DNA of 64,000 nt, taken from the NCBI GenBank assembly GCA_020284085.1, contig JACEVL010000006.1:348280-412279 (forward strand), in the 5' to 3' direction. Positions 35,474-46,239 of the stretch are shown one piece after another. A program made the position numbers and the translations under genes. The notes beneath the pieces are model-generated. The model saw nothing but the letters and a program-made list of their open reading frames with translations. It ran no database searches and was not told the origin of the DNA. The DNA comes from Aporrectodea caliginosa (lineage: Eukaryota; Annelida; Clitellata; Crassiclitellata; Lumbricidae). Within the stretch, counting starts at the first letter, position 1. The number at the start of each line of letters is the position of its first letter.

Positions 35474-35728
35474 ATGGGAAACAAGTGGTGTCCAGGTCTC
35501 GTCTATGCCATCCTTCACACGCATTCTCTTCTCTTCACGGCCTGGCCCTGTGCCTTCTTCTTCGTCTGGATCTACATCATGCTCATTCCCTTCTCCGCCT
35601 GCATCGAACCGTGCAGCAAGGCCAGCGACGTTCTCCTAAAACTCGTCCAATGGCCGCTTACGCTGGCCGAAAAGATCATCACACTCGCTCCCTGCTGCTG
35701 TTGTGAGGAGAACAAGGTCAATCCCTAG
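35474..35728 (+). CDS. Hypothetical small membrane-associated protein, 84 aa
   Basis: Unrecognised ORF. It begins MGNKWC, which fits an N-myristoylation signal (Gly2, basic residue, nearby Cys6). Residues 9-44 form one or two hydrophobic segments (LVYAILHTHSLLF and CAFFFVWIYIMLIPF), followed by an amphipathic helix (about 50-70) and a CCCC cluster at 74-77 before a charged end. Cys residues could be palmitoylated. Codon third positions are strongly C-biased (runs of GTC, ATC, TTC, CTC), unlike the surrounding AT-rich DNA, which supports coding. ATG context GAG-ATG-G is acceptable. It may be a single-exon gene or the only coding exon of a spliced one. Confidence 0.6.
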   Translation: MGNKWCPGLVYAILHTHSLLFTAWPCAFFFVWIYIMLIPFSACIEPCSKASDVLLKLVQWPLTLAEKIITLAPCCCCEENKVNP

Positions 35729-36350
35729 ATGGCGAGAATTTCACGATCAGTTGAATATTTTCTTTATTAATATCTGATTATCGAAATGAGTTCTGCATAA
35801 AGAGTCGGTTAAGAAGTCGCGATGCGGAGGTCAAAGGTGACCGAGAAGTCGAGAACAGATGTAAGACCAAATATTTTAAGACGCGAACAAAGATTGGCAA
35901 CTCTGGCAAAATTTCAAAAAGTGATGCACTCTGGTAGGCCTATAGTCTCATGGGCTTCTGCGGGAATTGCAATGTATAGTTCATAATTATATAATAACGA
36001 CTGTTAAGCTTATCCCATCCTTGAAAATCGTTTTTCATGAAAAGCTGCAATATATAAATTTTCAGTTACAATTTATATTAGAAGTAGTGCTTCAATTCGA
36101 CTTTCTCCCTGCTAGCATGCCCACATGGAGCTAATACAGGACACAAACTTACATAATTATGGCAACGGCATACAGCCCATGTGGGTCCCATCTAATGCCC
36201 AAGGAAATGCTGGCAGAGCCATCTTCTGCCAGAAATTGGCATAAAACTAAGGATGAAATAATATTATCGTTCGGGTTTCTTAATGCAGTGTAGGGCCTAA
36301 CAGAACACGTATACCTATAGGCCTATATAATATAGCGTGTCTTAATTTGT
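35729..36350. other. Intergenic sequence
   Basis: Unique AT-rich DNA with TAGGCCTA palindromes (35935, 36318). No gene seen. Confidence 0.4.
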
Positions 36351-36354
36351 TGTT

Positions 36355-36460
36355 TAGATAGAAGTTCGATTGATGAAAAATAATTGTTGCTTAAATAGAA
36401 ACTGGATTGATGAAACTCGCCCAAGTAGAAGTTGGGATTGATGAAAAATTATAATGGGCT
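36355..36460 (+). repeat. Three units of the AAATAGAAGTTGGATTGATG minisatellite
   Basis: Three copies of the unit found in foldback elements A and B, here without visible inverted ends; probably a remnant. Confidence 0.7.
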
Positions 36461-38076
36461 AATAATTTAGAACGCTGAAATGCGAAGTACCTTGCATAAT
36501 TATAACATTTGCTGTAGCCTATTGCTATTACATACATGTGTAAATCAGCCTCTTGCTGTAGCCTACATCATATTGGCCTAAATAAACTAGGGCCTACCGC
36601 TATACAATATTTAGGCCTAGGCCTACGCTAGATGCTTATCTTTAGCCTAAAGGCAATACGCTGCCAACGAATGTTTCGTAATCGTAGAAACTCCATAAAG
36701 GCGCATTTGAGTTGACGTTGGAAATTGTCCACACGAGTTTCGATTACCTATGCACAGGACTTCTTATAAATCAGTGCGCTGTCGTACGCATTAGCGGGCG
36801 TCGTGAGTAGGATGGCTGCTTCACTAACTTTGAAATAGGCTTAAATGCAAATGACTCAAATGCGAAGCTGAAAGACTGTTGTAGGCCTACTATCCAGAGA
36901 CAGCAACAGGTTGTTGGGTGCCCGCAGCCTGCCCAGAAGGGACACGAATACCAGGGCCTTATAATCTCTAGGGACACGAATTCCTGGGCTTTATACTTCA
37001 AAATATTTCATAATCTCTATGTGCATGTAGGTTCAGTGGCCAGTCTGGGGACCATGGTTGCAAGGTAGCTCAGTCAAGAAGGCACATTAATTTTTGGCCA
37101 CTGAGCACAGGAGCTAGTAAAGGAACCACAGGGCTAGAATTCACACCAAAAGGGAACAAGGACTTGCTCCTCAAGCCCTGACTAGTTTCTGGGAAGATCG
37201 GAACCCACAATCTCAGAAGGGAAGTGCTAAGTAAACTGATCAGCCCAATCTGTTTAATAACAGATCGCATTACACATGAGGTGAAATCAGAATTTCAAAA
37301 TATTATAAGGGTTCGATTAGAAAAGTAGAGGCAAAATTCCAACAAACACGAAACCAAGTGACTTTCACTATTACCTAATATCTTCCAAAACTGATCCAAG
37401 ACCAACTGAACTGGACAAAAGTAACACTTAATCACAAAACATACTCACTGCAAAAGACATGCCTTAAACAGTGACAACAATGCATTGACAATCTTCACAC
37501 GTATAATCATTGTATTGTATGTGAAAATTTGTAAAGCGCCTTTTACAGTAGGCCTATAAGCTATTCAGAGGCGCACTCAGCACGACAGCCCCAAAGAAAT
37601 AAAAGTCTTCAAGCACCGGGCAGATGAGGGGCAGACCTCTGCCAAAATCTTAAGAGTTATGGTTGCTATGGGAGAGCAGTGCACTGGATACAGGTTTAGG
37701 GTTTCATCTTAACAAACCCTTTGTTTTCACTGGTAAGAATCATCCAACTTCACACAGAAATTGTTTACGCTGGACCCCTTGCAGTTGATGATTCAGTTCC
37801 AACTTCTCTCCCTAGAGTCATCTATCACGAGCATAATTAAAGGCTACACATAGTAACTCCCTCCATTTTCCACAACTACAAGAACCTCACACTCACGTCT
37901 TAAAGTGACATTTCATCACAGGCAGCTGAAGAAACCGTTTCAAGCCATCTTAAAAAGCACCCTTTAAATCTGGTGGATTGCTGTGTTAAGCGCCCTTGTG
38001 AGATTCTTAGGCATTTTATAAGTAGCCACATAGATCACTACATACATACATTAAGCAAGTAAGTCTCTTCACACAG
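36461..38076. other. Intergenic sequence
   Basis: Unique, with five TAGGCCTA palindromes at 36612, 36618, 36882 and 37549 and near-matches. A short inverted pair CAGTGGCCA...TTGGCCACTG at 37034-37103 may be a small MITE remnant. No gene supported. Confidence 0.4.
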
Positions 38077-38084
38077 TAATACAG

Positions 38085-38403
38085 CAGAGATAGGCACTAT
38101 TAGTTAAATAGCTAATCAATTAGAATTAGAATTAGCTACTGAAATTTGCTAATCGATTAGAATTAACAAAATCTTGTAGTTAATCGATTAAAATTCGAAT
38201 TGGCAAAATCTTGTACCAAATTGATTAGAATTAGAATTAGCCAAACTTAGACAAACAGCTAATTGATTAGCTAATCGATTAGTTAAATTGCTAATCGATT
38301 AGAATTAGCAAAATCTTGTGGATAATCGATTAGAATTTGAATTAGCTTTGTCTAATCGATTAGCTAATAGATTATAATCTAATCGATTAGTTACCCATCT
38401 CTG
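38085..38403. mobile_element. hAT-type MITE with AATCGATTAG repeats and perfect 8-bp target duplication
   Basis: Starts CAGAGATAGGCACTATTAGTT and ends in the inverse TAGTTACCCATCTCTG. Flanked by TAATACAG at 38077-38084 and 38404-38411. The interior is about ten repeats of GCTAATCGATTAGAATTAG. It lies about 180 bases past the WDR54 stop codon, possibly within its 3' UTR or terminator region. Confidence 0.9.
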
Positions 38404-38580
38404 TAATACAGTTTTTCTAGAAATCTGAGGCAAACGGGACAATTGACGACCAATAGCAACACAAATGTGTGTCAACGAAATCCTGTGACAAACTGGTTCA
38501 ATTCGAAGCAACCTACACTGCATCACATTGCGGGTAAACAGTGTGCAAGTGAGAAGGCACAATCTTTCTGTATGATGAAT

Positions 38581-38712
38581 TCAGACGACTGTGTAGAAGA
38601 GAATGTCGCAACAGTCGTACCCAGTGCAGGCAAACGCTCTTCCGTCAGCCGTTATGAACTTGGCGCCTTGCAACTGCGTATCTATCACACACTCGCTGTG
38701 CAAATGCTCAAT
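38581..38712 (-). CDS. WDR54: WDR54 exon 9 (terminal)
   Basis: Follows the acceptor GTTGATGTAG. Encodes IEHLHSECVIDTQLQGAKF then ADGRAFACTGYD and ends FYTVV and TGA at 38581-38583. The match to human VEHCHGECVADTQLCGARF fixes this frame; the longer ORFs on either strand here are in the wrong frame. Confidence 0.95.
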   Translation of the reverse strand: MEHLHSECVIDTQLQGAKFITADGRAFACTGYDCCDILFYTVV

Positions 38713-41700
38713 CTACATCAACACACACAAACACTGGTAATAATATCACATGATTATTATACAGCATCAGAATCAAAAGTACGCAAATGGTTAAAACTGT
38801 AAGAAGTAGCTAGTGTACCGATGGAATAGAAATAATCACAAATAGGGCAAAAATGGTAAACAGAGCTACACATGAATCTCATTTGAAAACGTCTGGAGTG
38901 CCACTGAAAGTGAAATAACATCATCATCATCATCAGTTCGTGCAGAAATGAAAATAGTCAGTAGTCACATAGGTAAAAGTTTGAAAGTAATTGCCTGCAG
39001 GTTTTGTGCCAATCACTGCTTAGCTGTGTTACCATGGATCACGGAAACTTCGAGGAAGTCAGTGGCATGTCAAGCCAAGCACTATCAATTCGTCCAGACA
39101 ATGATCTGAGGTATAGTACATCTACCAGATGTGAGGTTGCTCCCAACTTGCCAAGTCCACCAATGATGATCTAACACAGTACAGACTGTCGATTGTTTGA
39201 CCAAGGTGGTGTTTAGAAGTGGAGTCTACAGTGGACATAACATCCTCATCTCGTCTGCATTTCGGTGGCCCATCCACCCCCACTCTTCATGGATGCCCTT
39301 AATGGACGACCCCTACATGATAGAGCATCGAGCGTATTTCAGCCACACTGCCTTCTACTTGCCCTAACTGACCTGTGGAGATGAAGACAAAAGCTGCCAA
39401 ACGTGGACCATCGAATCCTCACCAGCCGATAACAACTGCCAAACAGATCAACAAAGTGTATGTACGAATCATTATAATAATAATAATATTCGTTTTATTA
39501 ATTCAAACTGATAGTTACACAGTAAGACTTACCTTGTGCTGTCAGTTCCTTGAACTCTAGCGACCGTCATGAACTCATGATCAAGCCTCTCCATTTCCTT
39601 CTGTCCGCTGTCGCATCTCTCAGTTCTGCAAAATTCATTCCAGTTGTTTCATGTATCTCGTCCATCCACTTTTTCCTTGGTCGTCCTTGTTTTCTCCTTC
39701 CCTCTCCATATGCTAACATCATTTCCTTTTCCAATCCATCTGATCGCATGACATGACCAAAGAACCTCAACTTTGCTCTTAGCACTGTTTGTTTACAGTA
39801 AGACTACATGATAAAATATCTTGCAAAATCAGTACTGATTCTACTCACTAAGCGTGCAGGTCTTACTGTAGTAACAGATACCGGTAATAACAAGTTTAAC
39901 AGGAGTCGAATTTTACTGTATGGCAGCCTGCAATATGCCAATCTTGTCCTACCACTCATTTTACAGTCGCCCATGGGAGTTGAAGGCTGATTCAACCTTA
40001 TGGGGCTAGCAGGTATCAAACCTGCGTCCTTTTGATGTTTGTGCCAGTGTGTTACCATTCAACCATCTCCCACTGTGGCTGTTAAACGATAAACACTAAA
40101 ATACTTAGCGATATATGCATTACTTAGCTGCATTGTGAAACTAAAGTTTCTTAAACAATACCAATTACTTTCTCTTACACGATAGCTAAATCCAGTCACG
40201 TTTACACAAGAAATGCAAAATTAATCAAACAAAAATATCTCACAAAATCAGTACCGATTTTCCTCTAAAGATATATGCACTAACTGTGGAGATCTTACTG
40301 ACCATTCCCGACGACTTGGCTACATCAATTGCGTTAATCCACTTGGCATGAGCAGTGACCTCTGCACAAAGGTCACCGTGACTTGCGTTGAATATTCGCA
40401 GATGACCCGACCCATATCCACCGATGATATGGTCATTCCAAACTGCTAGTGATGTGCATGGATACCTAAAGACAAGAAATCCCAATTCAGTTAACCAACT
40501 AAACAGACGAACGAAAATGAGACAGGGATTTATCACTAGGATGTTGTACAGTTATTACTCATGTTTAATTAGCATTTAACTATTTACACATTATTATTAT
40601 TAATATTATTACTTCGATGTTTTATCATTATCATTATAGAACTGTTGTCTCATTGTGCGTTTGCAAATGGTGTATTAAAGACCATACTTACTTACATGCT
40701 GCACAAAACTTGAAAAAATGTTTTCAGACTTCTGGAAAGGCAGATCATTATCAGTAGGCCTAATGCCTAAGAACTCAATCTTATCCAATCTGTAGATATT
40801 GATCCAATCCAATCTATAGATTTCAATCCGATCTAATTTCTGGAACTAGATCTAATCTGATCTGAAGAGCTGATAACGGTATCATCGATCATACAAACCC
40901 AAATCCCTGGATCACGATCATCTGCTTGAGCTTCTTGTTGATTCCCATCCAAATGATGATCGAACCGGAATCGTCGCTGCTGAACAGGTGATCCTGATCT
41001 GATTGCAAGTCACAGATGGCTTCCTTGTGACCTGATAAGCAGCAGACAGTATGCAAGTATGAATGCTTGGATGCATCAAGACATAATACAGTGCCTTCTA
41101 AGTACCTAACAAAAGCGCTGCATTCATGGCTATTGGTCTGATCCAAACACGTGTTTTCTTGCAATTGTATGCTTCACAAAGTCAAGGCAACAGTATGTAA
41201 ATGTAATAGGAGACATAGGTGTAAATTATTTAATAAACTGTAAGGAACATTATGGCAGAAATTCTTCAGTGCAAGAGTTGTAGGCTTTTGGAATGGTTTG
41301 GATGATATTACTGTCTCAGTGGACACTATCAGAGCTTTTAAGAGGAAGCTAAGAGGGTTGGGATATTAAGCCTTTTAGGTTAACTTGCAGCGGGTCTAAC
41401 ACAGACTACACGTCTTCTGAACCACTTTAAACCCTTGTTATGTTATGCTATGTAAGTGGACGGTCCAATAAAAAAAGACGAGCTCGCATTGAAGTGCCGA
41501 GGTGGTGGTGGACCTGCATATCTCCACAGGTAGCAAAGAACGATTGCTGATGCAGCTGACTTGATACTGGACCACAGCATTTTCTGATGAAAGTCGGAGC
41601 AAGGCCGACAAGTCGACAGGTCATTCATTAAAGACATCAGCAAAGAGGTGAAAATATGGTCAAAAGTAGGGAATTTGTTCAACAGATGCACATGTAGTGC

Positions 41701-44700
41701 TCCCAGAGCACATGTAGCATAATACTAAGGATTTGTGGCTGATGAGATGATATGAAAATGAGAATAACTGGTTGACTTTAACCTTCAAGTGTTTCTGATA
41801 GCGTGAAATTTGATCCACGAGCAGGAATATGAAACACAATGATACGACCACTGTGTGTTCCTAGTCAGACAAAAACAAAAGGCTCATCCATACAAGGTAC
41901 CAAATATCCATGTGGAATGAAGCCATATAATTTGATTATTGCTATTGTACTTCTTACGAAATTAAACATTTCCCTTTCCATCTCTTGAACATAATACAGA
42001 ACTAACCATGAATAGCGGTAGGTAACAAAACACAAACTACTGTTACTTGCAATCAAAACACAGAAAACACAGAAAACTATGAGTCTCTGTCCTCTTTAAA
42101 ACTGTATGACACGTTAACACAGTTTAACTGTATACTGAAAAGAACGAGATGGAAATTTTACATAGTTTAAATGCACACTGAAAGGAAATGAGGTGGACAG
42201 TTTACCATGTTTTCACCCTATGCTCCATAGATTGAGATGAACATCATAACAAGATTTAACTGTACATTAGAAGGAGTGACATGGACAGTTTTACAAGGTT
42301 TACTTGTACACTGCAAGCAATGAACTAAACTTAAAATTAAACTAATTTAACTAAACTTAAAATTGAAGTATACCACACTCTGCATGCAATGAGACGGAGT
42401 GACGGACATTTTAACTAAGCTTAACTGAAGTATACCTTACTCTGCATGCAAATGAGATGGACATTTTAACTAAGCTTAACTCAACATTGAAAGGTAACTT
42501 GCTTACCAACACAAATGGATTCGTCCTGAAAATCACAAATGCCTCGGCTGAAACTTTCTGTGAACAGAAAAAGGAATATTTAGTAATTGATTAACAATTT
42601 CCAAGTCATCGGTTAACCTCAAATGCATCAAAAGTTTGGAATGGAAAACAAGAGAGTTCTCCTTACTCTACATATGATTAACTGATAAAAAGGGTTACCC
42701 AAACGGGGAGAAAGGAGGGGCTTGTGCCCAATGCTGATATGGGAATCTACATAACTACTTAGTTATTTCATTACAGCCAGTGTCTTATACAATACAACTG
42801 AAATTTGATAAAGCCCCCCTTAAATAGCCCAGAGGTGCATTCTGTTCTAGCCTAACCATGTTACAATTATGTCATTGAAAACAGATCACCATCTTCAGTC
42901 TGACAGCAGACAGTCTGAACTGCATTGGATCTAATTAAAGTTCCTTCCTTAGCTGGACATCACAGTGTCAATGTACCCCACCCTGCAGCAAAGTTGGCCC
43001 GGCAAAATCAGCAGAGATGCCTAATCAAGGCCTTATTCCTGTGCTTGAGTGTAGACATCTGCAAAGGGGTTGGGAAAGAGGTAATACCAAATGCAAATGA
43101 AGACAATGGGAAGTGAGGGAGTCAAAGGTCATTTTTGTAGAGGTACTTTGTGGACTAACCCTAGTCCTCCAGGTTCTGTGGTATATGGGGAGGGGGATAG
43201 TTAACACTTTTGCTTGAAGAACAAATAGATCTTGAAAGACACGGTTTGATACCCGTAGCCCCCTCTAGGTCGACTCAGTTTTCCACTCCCTAGGGGGTAG
43301 CTGTAAAATGAATAGGCGCCTAACAGGATGCCATGATGTGTGTTCAGTAAGGATCACAAAATTGGCGCCATCACGTTTTAGTGGTACTCACCAGTACTGC
43401 AGTTTGTCAGTGAGCTTGTCACTAGACATGAATATTATTATTATAAAGCAATGCTATTCAATGGAATGGTCTGGAATAAAAGGTTTACTTTTCAACATCT
43501 TACCTGTTTTACCAAGGTCGCCCAACGCATACCAGTAGAGCATCAGTGTACTGTCAGCATCAAACATCTAAGATAAAGAAGACTGTTTATTAAAGCTTAA
43601 CATGAGGCATCATTTTTGAATAGAAGCCGAAGTCACTGCAATGAATTCATACAGCAAGGCCCTGCTGAGATCTGGGGGTCAAGTTTAAATATATAAATGG
43701 TATGTATAAGAAAACTGAAAGTGTTCAGAGTCTGTATCTGAACGATATCGACAGTCTGTTAGAGGTCAAAGATGTCTGCAGAAAGTCAGGGAGGGGTCAT
43801 CAAAATTCAAACCAAAGATGGCAAGGGGAGGAAGGAGTAATGCCTAATGTGAATGTCTGCATCTAAATTTAGTGCATACTGTAACTTACGGATAGCCTGT
43901 GTCTTAATTAACACTTAAACGACATGCTGTATTGGTTTCCCAGTCACTTTTAGTACACACACGTAACAAAAGTGCGAAACACCTATACCAGATCCCTGCT
44001 ATGCAGTGTAACAGATACCTTGTATAGTGCGTCTTAAGAGCTTCTCAGAGGCACTGTTACAGTACCTGTATCTAGCTTTCAGTCAGATGGGTAAAGGTGT
44101 GTCTTTAATGTTTTAGAAAATACAATGCTATATAATACCCATAGATATAAAGCTAATTTGGGTATAATATAGTTGCAGCTATAGACAACACATTATCTAC
44201 ACACACATGCCCTACTAAAGCAAACTAATAGCGCATATACTTTTACTGAGCTGATCTCTTTTCTCGTCATTCACCAAGCTGGTAGTTGACCAAACAGTTG
44301 TGCAGTATATTTAGTTAGCTGTTAGAACATATCGATCATCATTTCAATTTGCATAGCTAGTAGCTGCGTGTCCAAAATAATTTACTTAATTCTTTAGTAT
44401 GATTGCTAGACCTAAACTGCTATACAATGAAAGCAAAATACAAAGATAAAGAGGTCATTTTAAAGGATTTATTGTATAAATGTAACCACAGAGCAGATAG
44501 AAATGAACCAGAAATTCAAAACATATTGCACCAACCACTTATTATGATCATCCTATTCAACTGAAACTTACTTGTATGCCATACTGTGATGTCAGAACTA
44601 ATACAGTCCTGGTTGGCAATGCAACAAGTCTTGCCTGTAAACAGAAATACAAATCATACTATTATTTTGCAACTTTGTCAGAAATTAATCAACAGTAGTC

Positions 44701-46013
44701 ATATTAAATCACATGATAGAGAATTAAAAATGACATGCACAATTTCACACATGTACAAGATTAAAACTGGATGAGAAGTCATAAATTCTGGGAATAGTTT
44801 AAAGGATCTGAATTCGTATTAAAGTTTCTGCAGCGTCAGCTACAACATCCTCCTATCGCGCCTCTTAATTTCATTTCTCCTTCGCTTGCACTTACCTCTG
44901 CTACTTTCCACTCACAACTGAAAACCGAACTCTTCAAGCTATCCTATACTGATTCTACTCCTGCGTCACCACACGACCGCCATCATCACCGATTACCACC
45001 GTAGCACCATGGTGTCTCCTTGGCTTTACCTCCCCGGATTTTGACCTGGTACCGTCACGAACAGAGCAGCCTGGTTATTGAGGACGTAATTTGATATAGC
45101 GTCGGTGATTAAGCTGGTCTCCGTGACGTGGCTTTTGTGTGCGATGAGAAATTTTCGGTAAAGTCGTAGTTTACGTTGCTAAATTATTCTAATGTCTTCA
45201 ATGCCGTACTTGACGTTGGTAGCAGTCTACCTACGTGCATGTTAACTATCATCAATCCAGCTTCCATTTCATCAAGAAAGTTTTTCATCAATCCAATTTC
45301 CATTTCATTGGAAAAAATTACTTTTATCAATCCAACTTCTGTTTGATGAAAGAAATATTTTTCATCAATGGAACTTTTATTTAAGCAAAGATATATTCTC
45401 ATGGATCCAGCTTCTAATTAGGGAAACAATTATTTTCATGAATCCAGCTTCTATTGAATAGAAAACTTAATTGCATCCATCCAGCTTCTATTTACGGTAA
45501 AAATTATTCCAATCAATCCAACTTCAATTTTGAACACAGTAATGTTTTCATCAATCCCACTTCCATTTAGGGAAACAATTTCTTTCATCAATCCAGTTTC
45601 CATTTTAAAGTGACAATATCAAATAATTTAGCAACGTAAACTACGACTTTACCAAATTTTCGAAGATTTACATTACATAGCATAACATAACAATGGTTTA
45701 AAGTGGTTCAGTAGACGTGTTGTCTGTGTTAGAACTACTATAAGAACATTACATTACATTTACATTACACACAAATACTGATCGGATTTGCCTGTATGAT
45801 GCTGCTGCAGTAGTTGACCGACGGTTCTTTGCAGACGACCTGACGACTGTTGACCGACTGACCGTTCATAGAGGCGCTGACTAAATTGACCGTATAGCGA
45901 TGAACGACAGCATAGTGGATGGTCGATCGGGCCATGTCAATTCGCACACTCAGGTTATTGCTCAGGGCAGACGCGCTGCCCTTCAGCGTTATAGACTTCT
46001 CTCGTCGGTACAT
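38581..46013 (-). CDS. WDR54: WD repeat-containing protein 54, nine coding exons
   Basis: Exons on the - strand: 46013-45792, 44634-44572, 43567-43504, 42557-42507, 41860-41783, 41031-40899, 40465-40303, 39435-39373 and 38712-38581. All phases join and give 322 aa; human WDR54 has 334. The start MYRREKSITLKGSASALSNN aligns with the human start MFRRERSIPLRGSAAALCNN. WD-type blades follow: LVLTSQYGIQ, ICVGTHSGRIIVFHIPARGS, FSSDDSGSIIIWMG, IIGGYGSGHLRIF and LLSAGEDSMVHVWQL. The C-terminus CVIDTQLQGAKF...AFACTGYD matches the human CVADTQLCGARF...FAVTGYD end. WDR54 is a beta-propeller protein of poorly defined function; no enzymatic activity is expected. No neighbour suggests a shared pathway. Confidence 0.95.
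39373..39435 (-). CDS. WDR54: WDR54 exon 8
   Basis: 21 codons, LLSAGEDSMVHVWQLLSSSP plus Q, nearly identical in pattern to human LLSAGEDTFVHIWKLS. Acceptor TGTTTGGCAG, donor GTCAGT. Confidence 0.95.
39550..39786 (-). mobile_element. LINE fragment (RTE-like), C-terminal tail, in WDR54 intron 7
   Basis: The - strand reads MLRAKLRFFGHVMRSDGLEK, MLAYGEGRRKQGRPRKKWMD and EIHETTGMNFAELRDATADR, then a stop. This is the conserved C-terminal end of an RTE-like endonuclease-reverse transcriptase, a different family from 1000-1625. Only about 72 codons remain. Confidence 0.85.
39960..40072 (-). repeat. tRNA-derived SINE
   Basis: The - strand has GGGAGATGGTTGAATGGTAA (A-box TGGTTGAATGGTAA) and, about 45 bases on, a B-box GGTTTGATACC. 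A family tail TAGCCCCATAAGGTTGAATC plus AGCCTTCAACTCCC follows. The tail recurs on the + strand at 43232-43300. Lies in a WDR54 intron. Confidence 0.65.
40303..40465 (-). CDS. WDR54: WDR54 exon 7
   Basis: Encodes YPCTSLAVWNDHIIGGYGSG through HAKWINAIDVAKSSGM, aligning with human VPCPSVQLWQGIIAAGYGNG and AHARAICALDLAS. Acceptor TTGTCTTTAG, donor GTCAGT (phase 0). Confidence 0.95.
40899..41031 (-). CDS. WDR54: WDR54 exon 6
   Basis: Encodes HKEAICDLQSDQDHLFSSDD then SGSIIIWMG and VIQGF. Acceptor CTGCTTATCAG, donor GTTTGT; phase 1 in, 2 out. Confidence 0.9.
41783..41860 (-). CDS. WDR54: WDR54 exon 5
   Basis: Encodes THSGRIIVFHIPARGSNF and TLSETLE, matching human TWSGRVLVFDIPAKGPN. Acceptor GTCTGACTAG, donor GTTAAA; phase 1-1. 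Confidence 0.9.
42080..42500. repeat. Degenerate ~50-bp repeats in WDR54 intron 4
   Basis: At least six diverged copies of GTTTAACTGTACACTGAAAG followed by (A)ATGAGATGGACA-TTTTA. Decayed minisatellite; non-coding. Confidence 0.6.
42507..42557 (-). CDS. WDR54: WDR54 exon 4
   Basis: A 51-base exon encoding SFSRGICDFQDESICV, matching human VFARGIAASGHFICV. Acceptor TTCTGTTCACAG, donor GTAAGC; phase 1-1. Confidence 0.9.
43232..43300 (+). repeat. SINE fragment, same family as 39960-40072
   Basis: Shares the B-box GGTTTGATACC followed by GTAGCCCCCTCTAGGTCGAC and a TTTTCCACTCCC end. 5'-truncated. Confidence 0.5.
43504..43567 (-). CDS. WDR54: WDR54 exon 3
   Basis: Begins MFDADSTLMLYWYALGDLG, matching human MYESNGYTMVYWHALDSGD. 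Acceptor TTTATCTTAG, donor GTAAGA, phase 1 out. Confidence 0.9.
44572..44634 (-). CDS. WDR54: WDR54 exon 2
   Basis: 21 codons: ARLVALPTRTVLVLTSQYG plus IQ. Acceptor TGTTTACAG, donor GTAAGT, phase 0-0. Confidence 0.95.
45149..45662 (-). mobile_element. Foldback element B: GTAAAGTCGTAGTTTACG ends around the same minisatellite as element A
   Basis: The left end (45149-45188, AAATTTTCGGTAAAGTCGTA plus GTTTACGTTGCTAAATTATT) is repeated inverted at 45622-45662 with about 37 of 40 bases matching. The interior (45240-45620) is about ten units of CATCAATCCAACTTCTATTT, the reverse complement of the unit in element A and at 36355. It lies in WDR54 intron 1. No coding capacity. Confidence 0.8.
45792..46013 (-). 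CDS. WDR54: WDR54 exon 1, GC donor
   Basis: 74 codons from ATG to SSIIQ. The donor is CAG|GCAAAT, a GC-AG intron. Using it gives a gap-free alignment across the junction (SIIQ-ARLVALP against human LITQ-VHWCVLP), whereas reading on to the next GT adds unmatched residues. Confidence 0.9.
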
Positions 46014-46228
46014 CGTTTAAAATGTAAAATGAATTAACTGTTTTAAAAGTAAATGAAGAAACTAGGTGCGTCCGTTAATTTCCTTTCAAATCCAGGCAAA
46101 GCTTCGTCTCCGCTGCCATGGAGAATGCGGAAATGACATCAGAATTTTAATTAGAAACGCAAACTATCTATTATAGAGGTATACGTCGCTTCCGAATGAA
46201 CGTTAGAGCGAACCTGGACTGTCACACG

Positions 46229-46239
46229 GCGCCATCTTG
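46229..46239 (-). promoter_or_regulatory. YY1-like CAAGATGGCGC site in the WDR54 promoter region
   Basis: GGCGCCATCTTG on the + strand (CAAGATGGCGCC on the - strand) lies about 215 bases upstream of the WDR54 ATG, in a region without a TATA box. CAAGATGGC is a core-promoter motif of housekeeping genes in animals. Pattern evidence only. Confidence 0.4.

Noticed and set aside
38305..38802. Larger ORFs on both strands over WDR54 exon 9
   Set aside because: They are in other frames; only the 132-bp frame ending at 38581 matches the conserved WDR54 C-terminus.
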